NCBI GenBank assembly: GCA_038277395.1
Contig: CM076194.1
Coordinates: forward strand, 182,126,578-182,190,577
Source: Dryocosmus kuriphilus
Lineage: Eukaryota > Arthropoda > Insecta > Hymenoptera > Cynipidae
Length of the DNA stretch: 64,000 nt
Reading direction: 5' to 3'
Both the position numbers and the translations under genes were made by a program. Below, in pieces: positions 45,588-54,477 of the stretch. Under the pieces are notes generated by a model that was not told the origin of the DNA, made no database searches, and saw nothing but the letters and a program-made list of their open reading frames with translations. Positions within the stretch are counted from its first letter, which is position 1. Every line of letters starts with the position of its first letter.

Positions 45588-47029
45588 CAAATTTTCAAAA
45601 TTTTTCAAAATTTTTCCCCTTTCCGTTCCGAAAGGAAAATCAAACCAAATAAAGAACTGCAATACCGGCATTAAGTGAGGGAGCTACTTGACGGACAACA
45701 CATAAGAAGCCATAATTAAAACCAACATGGTCGCGTCACAGATAAGAGTAATCTAATCTATCAAGACCACACCTGCAACACAATCACTGTACACCATTGG
45801 ATCACAGTTCATTATGGCCGCCACAACGAACACTCTTATCTACGACAATGACGCCTATTCCACTATGGCCGAAGCGACAAGCACTCTTATCGCTACGAAG
45901 ATAAGCCTAACCGACAAGATGGAGAAGAGGAAAACCGCAGTAACAAATGACAACAGATAATAATAATAATAACTATATATATAATATTATAAATATAAAT
46001 ACATATAATAATAATTAACAATAAGGTAAAGGATCACTTTATATAGCTAAAAGAGATTCATATTGAGTATTAGTGAATTTTGGACGAAACTATAAATGAA
46101 TCGGGTCATTGAAGTTTTCGGGCGTGAAAATACATATTAACCACATATAAATTCATAAAAGAAAGACTCAAACACCCTAACACACAAGTATTCAGTCCTG
46201 AATCTCGACTATGGTCAAGATAAATTCTTGGGAAATTTGTGAATATCTCAGGAGTTTAAGATTTAAGGCCAAATAATTGATCAGTATGAATTTGAAAATT
46301 TTGAATAAAAACTAACTTTCCCAAGATGAAGAAATAGGGAAGTACTCTAATGCTCTAGAATTCCTGGTTTTCATAAATTTTAAACCATACCAAAAATAGT
46401 ACTAACCAGTTAAGAAAAATTATAACAAGCAACTACCATATTTTACGTAATTAAAGAAATTCGAAGTTCTAGCTATGCCTTCGCTGCATTGCCACGTATT
46501 GAATTTACGAGATAATGTAGAGAGGGTATGGCTGGAGGTTCGAATTCTAGGCGTTTTTTTTTTTTTTTGGAAATTTCATAAAATTTTACATAAAGTTTCC
46601 AATAAGGTTAAACATAAATGGCCAAATAAAATGAAAAATGAATTTTGTGCATAAAGTAATACAATGAGAGTGAAGTATGAGTTTTAATTGAAATAGAGAC
46701 GATCGAATTGAGGAATTTACCTAGCTAAGTAAACTGTGTCAATCAAAATTAAAAATTAGGACCAATCGTAAATGAAAAGAAACATAGATGTGGACCAGTA
46801 ACATTGGGTAGAAAATAATTTGAAAGAACTAATGATTCAAGAATCAGTAAGTGTCCCAGTGTCATCGGTCCGGCAATAATTCTTAAATTACACACAGTTT
46901 AATTCATTAAAAATTGGAATTATTATACATGAATATAAATCTTACACAAAGCAGACAACTACACTAAACATCTTCGTCGAGGTCCCCATTCTCCAGATGG
47001 TCGTGTTACGAGCAAATCAAGCTGCCAGA

Positions 47030-47112
47030 AATGTTTCTTAATAACTTTCATTTTTTTTGAGCATTGCGAAATTTTATTTCGCATTATTGCAAGCCATGAA
47101 TTAAGAAACATT
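47030..47112. repeat. 83-nt nested hairpin
   Basis: AATGTTTCTTAAT pairs with ATTAAGAAACATT at the ends. Inside, GCGAAAT pairs with ATTTCGC around a TTT loop. This could be a miniature foldback or an RNA stem-loop of the LTR. Confidence 0.65.
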
Positions 47113-47857
47113 AATTGGTATCTCGTCCATGCTCGTCACATGAGAACTCACGGCGGAAATGCTTTATCAGCATTTCTTGAGCTCCAAGGCCGCGGGTTAG
47201 CGAGCTGATATCGAGGGCGAAGGAAGAAATGTATTTTAAAAAAAATATATATCAAGAGATGAAAGAAAAGAATGCGTAAATGTATGTATATAGAAATATG
47301 TATAGGGACATGTAGGGACATGGATTTATTGTAATAGACACATCTATATATATAATTACATCGGTAATAAATTGTGAAACTCATGTGATTATATACATGG
47401 TATAATTTTCGCATAAAGAAATAAGAGAAACAAAAGAAAGAGATCAACACAGTCAGAAGGAATAAAAGGAAAATTAAGTAAGGAAAGAAAGCACACAGTG
47501 GCATACGCGAGCATCGTTCTCTCCAAGAGGGAGGGTCAACGACACTTATTTCTCCTACTCAGGGACCATGTGGTCAACCACGACGTGCCTTAGCGGCCAT
47601 TACTATACCGTTTCTCTCTTTCTAACTCATCCTACCTCCATACACCTGGTCTCCTTTCGACCCATTTAGACTCCGACTGGCAAGCACGTGGCGAGATGTA
47701 AACAAACGCACGTGTTGCAAGCGGCATTGGTTGCATTCGCCGCATATGAAACTAGGTCAAGGGTAATAGACACTGAAAATGAAGCTAGTTGAAAGCCTTG
47801 ACTTGCCCTTGTAAATTAGGCAAAGCAGTAGTCGATGAAAAGGAGAATGCTTTCCTA

Positions 47858-47914
47858 TTTCACAATGTATTGAGAAATTGACCACGAAATCGTCATTCCT
47901 AATACATTGTGAAA
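47858..47914. repeat. Hairpin with 14-bp perfect stem
   Basis: TTTCACAATGTATT (47858-47871) and AATACATTGTGAAA (47901-47914) are exact reverse complements around a 29-base loop. Confidence 0.7.
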
Positions 47915-49067
47915 CTAATGAAAAGAATCTTAAGCAAAAAGAAATGTGCAAAGGATTGCAACTAAATTCTCAAAACCCATGCAAGAATTCAGAGTCCAAG
48001 TCAGAGTCAGCAATATTCCCGATCTATTTCCCAATTCAATTTCCTTAGATCACAAATTTCCCCACCTATCATTCCGGTAATGTGCCTTTAAAACACGTCG
48101 ACCGAAAATTAAACTTACAGTAACTTGGGCAACCTGGCACCGACCAGAACTACTCAGACTTTTGTCCGTCCGCGGTTCGGAACCCTAATTTTTTTCAAAA
48201 TACAAGTGCTTGTAAGTCCCCTATAACGCTATCCCGATCTGCATCGTGACGGACACCGGTAACGGCGTGAACGGCCTAAAATCTTGATTAACAAAGTAAA
48301 AAATTTTTGGTTCGGACGTAAAATATAGTGATCTCTTTGCCGACGAGAGACAGGATTGACACCCTGTATAAAAAAATAAAATAAAGGTAAACCCTCTTCT
48401 TCGCATCTCAAAACGAAGAAGGGTATACGCTCCACACCGGGACCCCTTTTTTAAAATTTGAAATATAAAAATTTCCATTTTTATTTCTAATTAACAAAGA
48501 CCCCGCGGAGAAAGGTGTTCGCGTGTGCTTGTGCAACGCGAAAAATAAAAAAAGGACTAGAGTTGTTGAAAGAAAAACAACAACGACCATTTTCGACTAC
48601 CGCCCAATCAGGAAATCCACAGATAGACAAATCCGTTCTTTCTGGCCGTGGTCTCTTTCTCTGGTTGGTAGAACATAAGAATAAAGGAAATAAGGGTAAG
48701 CGAGAACTGTATCGTTCCATCCAATATATTGATCTTGTAATTATATATGTTTTTCGAAATATAATAAATATAGTTTTTGATTCTTAAAATTTTGGCTCAA
48801 AACTTCATCACACAGTGCTCCTTCCTTTTTTTTTTAAATTTTATTGTTCGTCTCACGATTCTGACAACTTCCAGTCCGGAAGAGGGAAAACGATCCTACA
48901 TAAAAATAAAAGAAGGCAATTTTTGCCTTCCTCAGTTTGGGAGCCTCCACCGTAGGAAAGATTTAGTAAATTGACAGTTTTTTTTTATGTTTGACCCGAA
49001 ATAATTTTTTTTACAACTTATTAAAAACTCGAAAATTACATTAATTTTCTCGTACGTAACAAACTGA

Positions 49068-49085
49068 TGGTGGCAGCGGTGGGAT
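49068..49085 (+). promoter_or_regulatory. Primer-binding site of element 2
   Basis: This is identical to the 18 bases at 31460 in element 1 and follows the same ACGTAACA end after six bases. It defines the right end of the element 2 5' LTR at 49061. Confidence 0.85.
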
Positions 49086-49249
49086 GTTCCCTGCTGTCAT
49101 CGTGAGACTGGTTTACTAGTAACTATTTAGTTACTAGGCAGAAAATCTATCATTTTCTTTATTTTATTCGCCCTTGTGGCAAAAAAACATCTGAGTATAT
49201 TGGGATTATTATTTGAACTCATGTTTTTCCTCGCCATGTAAGTTGTTTT

Positions 49250-50620
49250 GGATCCGTGAAAACTATCCTGGGATTTATTTACTTGAATAAATAGGTTCCT
49301 GGAACAGTTTCTCAGGTCCCTGAACTTCTAAGTTAATATACTTGGGATAATTAAATTGAGATGCAAGAGGATTAGACCAGCCTTTGCGGCGAAGTCAATC
49401 CTCCCGAAGGTGGAGTCTTCCAGCCTTCTCGGCGAAGTCGACTTCACGCTCACAAATTAATTGTCTTAATTATTGTAACTTGAACGTGAAATTGTGACGA
49501 TATTGTACTTAGAAGTGCGTTAATTTGAAATGCAAGAGGATTAGACCAGCCTTTGCGGCGAAGTCAATCCTCCCTAAGGTATAGTCTTCCAGCCTTCTTG
49601 GCGAAGTCGACTATACGTTTTCGGAATTAAAATACTTTTATTACAGTACCCCACAATGGTGAAGATTTAAGTTGGATCCGTGAAAACTATCCCGGGGGAT
49701 TTATTTATTTGAATAAATAGGTTCCTGGAACAGTTTCTCAGGTCCCTGAAATTCTAAGTTAATATACTTGGGATAATTAAATTGAGATGCAAGAGGATTA
49801 GACCAGCCTTTGCGGCGAAGTCAATCCTCCCGAAGGTGGAGTCTTCCAGCCTTCTCGGCGAAGTCGACTTCACGCTCACAAGTTAATTGTCTTAATTATT
49901 GTAACTTGAACGTGAAATTGTGACGATATTGTACTAAGAAGTGCGTTAATTTGAAATGCAAGAGGATTAGACCAGCCTTTGCGGCGAAGTCAATCCTCCC
50001 TAAGGTATAGTCTTCCAGCCTTCTTGGCGAAGTCGACTATACGTTTTCGGAATTAAAATACTTTTATTACAGTACCCCACAATGGTGAAGATTTAAGTTG
50101 GATCCGTGAAAACTATCCTGGGATTTATTTACTTGAATAAATAGGTTCCTGGAACAGTTTCTCAGGTCCCTGAACTTCTAAGTTAATATACTTGGGGATA
50201 ATTAAATTGAGATGCAAGAGGATTAGACCAGCCTTTGCGGCGAAGTCAATCCTCCCGAAGGTGGAGTCTTCCAGCCTTCTCGGCGAAGTCGACTTCACGC
50301 TCACAAATTAATTGTCTTAATTATTGTAACTTGAACGTGAAATTGTGACGATATTGTACTTAGAAGTGCGTTAATTTGAAATGCAAGAGGATTAGACCAG
50401 CCTTTGCGGCGAAGTCAATCCTCCCTAAGGTATAGTCTTCCAGCCTTCTTGGCGAAGTCGACTATACGTTTTCGGAATTAAAATACTTTTATTACAGTAC
50501 CCCACAATGGTGAAGATTTAAGTTGGATCCGTGAAAACTATCCTGGGATTTATTTAAGTTCCTGGAACGATTTCTCAGGTCCCTGAGATTCTAAGTTAAT
50601 ATTCCTATTGATTTGACAGT
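49250..50620 (+). repeat. Three 425-bp tandem units of structured leader
   Basis: Units start at 49250, 49674 and 50100, with a truncated fourth at 50525; periods are 424, 426 and 425. Each unit contains four hairpins with the constant interior GCC-loop-GGCGAAGTC and different outer stems. In unit one these are GAGGATT/AATCCTC (49367 and 49397), GTGGAGTC/GACTTCAC (49410 and 49440), GAGGATT/AATCCTC again (49536 and 49566) and GTATAGTC/GACTATAC (49579 and 49609). Stem sequence changes while pairing is kept. The units lie in the transcribed leader between primer-binding site and gag. Confidence 0.93.
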
Positions 50621-51110
50621 AATATCGCCTTCTTGGCGTAATACTGTGATTCTGGTTCAAGACCTAATCTCCTGAATTTGTTAACAACTCTTGAGTTTTC
50701 TCTACAAATTTTTAGAATTTGATCAAAATCTATCATTTTCTTATTTTCTTCGCCCTTGTCGCAAAACCATCTGAGTATATTGGGAAGTTAAGTTTGGACA
50801 AGACACAATCGCCTTCTTGGCGTAGTGAAATTAAATCAGTAGGAAAATCGCCTTCTTGGCGTATTCTTTCTGGTTTAGCAGTAGAATCGCCTTCTTGGCG
50901 TACTGCTGATAATTGAGTCCAAAATTTTTGCTCTCCTTTTATCTCCGATACAAACAATATTTTTGCTTAATATCAGAATCCAGAAAGGTTGGACTTGAAC
51001 GGACACAATCGCCTTCTTGGCGTAGTGAAACTAAATCGAGAGGAAAATCGCCTTCTTGGCGTATTCCTTCTGATTTGACAGTAATATCGCCTTCTTGGCG
51101 TAATACTGTG
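50621..51110 (+). repeat. Seven short hairpins on a 39-base period
   Basis: The palindrome CGCCTTCTTGGCG recurs at 50626, 50810, 50849, 50888, 51010, 51049 and 51088, in two groups of three exactly 39 bases apart plus one single. Flanks extend the stems with differing sequences, for example CAGTAxTATCGCC against GGCGTAATACTG, and AGCAGTA against TACTGCT. The core is that of the 425-bp units. The DNA between groups is an ordinary AT-rich leader. Confidence 0.92.
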
Positions 51111-51233
51111 ATTCTGGTTCAAGACCTAATCTCCTGAATTTGTTAACAACTCTTGAGTTTTTCTCTACAAATTTTTAGAATTTGATCAAAATCTGTCATC
51201 ATACTCCTTTTATTCTAATATGATCAAATAAAA

Positions 51234-51542
51234 ATGCCTAAATCCTCAAAGGATCAGAATCCTGCTGGTTTCTATAACCGAAGAAAGGGCAAACAAGTAC
51301 GAGAAAAACTCACGAACAATTTCGCTAAGGTCAAACTAGAAGAAGGTTGCGAACAAATAAGCCTTGTCTCAGTTCCACCTCAAATCCCTGAAAGTATTCA
51401 GGAATTAAATTCGCAAAAATTAAAGACTCCGGAAGAATTTTCAGCCTTTTTTGAAAACGCAATCAAGCGAGCTGAGGCTGCTATCTTTTTGAGAAAAGCT
51501 TCCAATTCCCATGAACTCCCGAGCTGTTCTCGCAACCAATAA
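51234..51542 (+). CDS. Small leader ORF of element 2, 102 aa, unknown
   Basis: This is the first ATG-started frame of any length after the hairpin arrays. It is basic at the N-terminus (KSSKD, RRKGKQVREK) and acidic later, ending in a Cys/Ser-rich tail. It predicts as mostly helical (EEFSAFFENAIKRAEAAIFL). I recognise no family. It may be a real accessory protein, or an ORF that limits scanning to gag. Confidence 0.4.
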   Translation: MPKSSKDQNPAGFYNRRKGKQVREKLTNNFAKVKLEEGCEQISLVSVPPQIPESIQELNSQKLKTPEEFSAFFENAIKRAEAAIFLRKASNSHELPSCSRNQ

Positions 51543-51796
51543 TTTCTAACAAGGACATTTAGAAAACGTTTCATAAGTTTTGAGCCAGAAATCCTTTTTT
51601 TTTGTAAATCTTTTGAAGGAATCAACGCACTGTTGTTTTTAACGACCAATTGAATATAAACTTCCTGCAGAAATACCTGATTAAGAAATTTTTTTTGATA
51701 TATAAAATTCTTTCTGGAATTTCGGGGAATTCTGGCAAACCCTTGAAAATTAAATAATTTCCATAAGAAGCAAGTAAATTACACATATTGTGTAAA

Positions 51797-52516
51797 ATCT
51801 CTCTTTTCTTAATAAGAAGAGATGCCAGCATGAGATTCTAATTGAATTTCGACTCAATTAAAATCTTGCGATCAGTCCCCTCTGTGAAGATATACGTCGA
51901 GCTAACTCTGTAGTCTCACGTCGAAAGGTCTGACAATCCATAAGACAGGAAAAGTCAGAAGTACAGATTAAGAGGATCTTAATCTGAATTTCGCAGAATT
52001 CACTCGCTCTGGACTTTTTGCTGAGGTGATCCCTTGGATCTGATTCGCTGGGTCCGTGTAGCAGGTGACTTTTTCCGTCTCCTGTCTTAAAATAAAAGAG
52101 AAAATTTGACATTAGAAAATTTGATTAAAATAATTGTTCTAGTTAAATTTCGTGGACCTCTAAATATAATCCTTAAGAAATACCTAAACTCCATAAGTTG
52201 TTGTCCAATCTCTCTTTTCTTAATAAGAAGAGATGCCAGCATGAGATTCTAATTGAATTCCGAATCAATTAAAATCTTGCGATCAGTCCCCTCTGTGAAG
52301 ATATACGTCGAGCTAACTCTGTAGTCTCACGTCGAGAGGTCTGACAATCCATAAGACAGGAAAAATCAGAAGTACAGATTAAGAGGTTCTTAATCTGAAT
52401 CTCGCAGAATTCACTCGCTCTGGACCTTTTTTTGCTGAGGTGATCCCTTGGATCTGATTCGCTGGGTCCGTGTAGTGGGTGACTTTTCCCGTTTTACGTC
52501 CTAGATAAAAGAGAGA
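51797..52516 (+). repeat. Direct repeat of about 308 bp, two copies 411 bp apart
   Basis: Copies span 51797-52104 and 52208-52516 at about 93 percent identity by eye. Each contains several inverted repeats: TCTCTTTTCTTA/TAAGAAGAGA, AATTGA/TCAATT and AGATTAAGA/TCTTAATCT. In the last, the loop differs while both arms are conserved. No coding sequence. Confidence 0.88.
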
Positions 52517-52741
52517 TTCGATATTAGCAAATTTATAAAAATAAGAGTACCTCTGGAAACAGAAGGTCCCCCTGAAGGAACTCCTGAATTGCCAGAATTC
52601 GAAAATAATCTTAATATAGTCGGAAAATTATTAATCATGATAATTATAACAGTGATTCTAACATTGGATATGCAGATTTACTTGCTGTTGTAGAGACTAT
52701 TTGAGAGAAACAGATACCGTATAGTCATATATTCGAAACTC

Positions 52742-53110
52742 ATGCCATCCTCCAAAAATTCTCGTATCCAGAAAAATCGCGCTGAACGATCACGAGGCGG
52801 GAGAAGGCATATGAAAATTTCTGTAGTTCCCTCTAGCTCGGATATATACAAAAAGTTAGTTTTCCCTCCAAGGAGAATAATCCCTACGTGTATCGTACAA
52901 CCGACCCCGAGGCCTACACCTCCAGCTCCCGTTATCATTCCTGAAGTCGCGAATCCGCAATTTTTGGTGATCGACCTGGACATCGGAGAGGCCCTTCAAC
53001 AAAGAAGGCGTGCCTTTCTAGAAGAGAATCATCCAAATCAAGAAATTGAAATCCCAGGAATATCGCAAATCCCAATTATAGAAATCTCAGACTCTGAAAT
53101 GTCAGATTGA
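52742..53110 (+). CDS. Second leader ORF of element 2, 122 aa, with SUMO-interaction-like tail
   Basis: The ORF runs from an ATG to a TGA 163 bases before gag. The N-terminus is strongly basic (RGGRRH and other Arg/Lys clusters), the middle is Pro-rich (TPRPTPPAPVII), and the tail reads IPIIEISDSEMSD. Four hydrophobic residues followed by acidic ones (IIEISDSE) match a SUMO-interacting motif. I know no homologue. It could be an RNA-binding accessory protein or a remnant of an ancestral N-terminal extension of Gag. Confidence 0.5.
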   Translation: MPSSKNSRIQKNRAERSRGGRRHMKISVVPSSSDIYKKLVFPPRRIIPTCIVQPTPRPTPPAPVIIPEVANPQFLVIDLDIGEALQQRRRAFLEENHPNQEIEIPGISQIPIIEISDSEMSD

Positions 53111-53273
53111 CAGTCTTCTCGAGAAACAAGAAAAGCAGCATCCTACCTTAGGAAAATCAAGCCATCAATTACAATTTTTTTTTGCACCAGTCCAACAAAT
53201 TCTGGTGTGGTCACTTACGAGCAGGAACAATCTCACCGAAATATAATAATCTATAGAAGAAATTAAATCCAAG

Positions 53274-54477
53274 ATGTCCGACTCAGAAGAAACAAGACGA
53301 CATCAAAATGCTAACATTAATCCGCAACACACCATGAACATAGACACTAGTGCAGCTATGGCATCCGTGCTGGAGTGCATGACACTCCAGCAAGCCACCT
53401 TTCACATTCCCATCTATGACGGGAAGAATCTTAAACTTAAAGATTTTTTTACAAGACGTTGCCAACGGAGCGGTATATAACACAGAGACAACAGTACCCG
53501 GATTTTTAAAAATAGTCCTAAGCAAACTCAAGGGCGCAGCTCGAGAAAGCGTTCGGGATAAACGGTTCAATACCGTCGAAGAATTAATCGCCCATCTACA
53601 ACAAAGATTCGGTCCGATAAAGAAATATCAATGGTATTTCGAAAATATCGTGAATTTACGAATGCGTCAAGGGGAGTCGGTAAGAGACTATCATGATAGA
53701 GTACAGGGGCTGCTCAGCGGAGCTAGAACTGCCATCGAAGACAAATACGGACGATCATTCCGTGTGATAGGCAGTAACGAGGACGTAAAAGAGGCCTATG
53801 TCATTATGGGTCCCCTGCAGGACGTTGCTCTTGACGCCTTTATCAAAGGACTACCAGGAGAGATGTTCACTCTAGTGGACACTAGGAATCCGAGAAACCT
53901 CGACGAAGCAGTAAATCACGCCTTACATGTCGAGGAGAGGCAAAAACAGCTCGAAAGGGCAAGGAAACAGCATTCATCCTATCATATTTCCCGATCAGAA
54001 AATGACTCTATGGATCGCTCCCGACCCACAAGTCCGTACTCAGTGCAGATGGATAGGAAGGACAAGAGAGATTACCCTCACTATCCGGGCCATTCTCCCC
54101 ATCATTCAGGCCCATATTCGCCTCACTCTCATTATTCCTCCCACTATCCTCAGCCTTCTCAATCCTACCCCTCCTATTCACACGATTATACCAATCGAGA
54201 TTACGGCAACAAAGACCACCATAATAGGGATTACAGCAACAAAAACTATGGTGGAAATAACTATGGCGGAAATGATGGTCCATGGCGAGGATACGACAAC
54301 AAACTCTCGGAGAGTATAACGCCTCCAAGATCAGCATCTCCAATGGGGAATTTAAACTCCCCACTGACCCGTCGTCAAGACGCGGCTACGGGTCCCATGA
54401 ATCCATCAGAGCGTCACCAAAAACACGTCCAGTTCCAGGAGAAAACTATCGGGTCTTACGAGCAGGAACGGAAATAG
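53274..54477 (+). pseudogene. Element 2 gag, one frame break
   Basis: Capsid protein of element 2. It starts MSDSEETRRHQNAN, then IPIYDGKNLKLKDF. The frame slips at a run of seven T (53444-53450) and continues with LSKLKGAARESVRDKR, LQQRFGPIKKYQWYFE, FIKGLPGEMF and DTRNPRNLDEAV. A His/Tyr/Pro-rich tail and a Gly/Asn/Tyr-rich stretch follow. There is no zinc knuckle. The only defect is a single-base length difference in a homopolymer, which may be an assembly error. pol opens in the -1 frame and overlaps by about 190 bases. Confidence 0.87.

Larger units (their letters stand above)
45590..49061. other. Region between elements 1 and 2: LTR sequence, boundary unresolved
   Basis: It must contain the 3' LTR of element 1, or part of it, and the 5' LTR of element 2, which ends in ACGTAACA at 49061. 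I found no match between this stretch and 28.6-31.45 kb. Visible features are two repeats of a TATGGCCG...CACTCTTATC unit (45812-45905), hairpins at 47030 and 47858, a TATA-like CTGTATAAAAAA near 48364, AATAAA signals and a GAAGGCAA...TTGCCTTC hairpin (48913-48931). There is no coding sequence. Confidence 0.45.

Noticed and set aside
49250..51110. CRISPR array
   Set aside because: The repeats are long units with internal hairpins, spacers are not unique, and the setting is a eukaryotic retroelement leader.
50719..51137. Repeated SPSWR peptide in two short plus-strand ORFs
   Set aside because: The peptide is the translation of the 39-bp hairpin array; the period is a multiple of three, so the frame stays open by chance. 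Pairing of the DNA arms explains the pattern better than a protein repeat.
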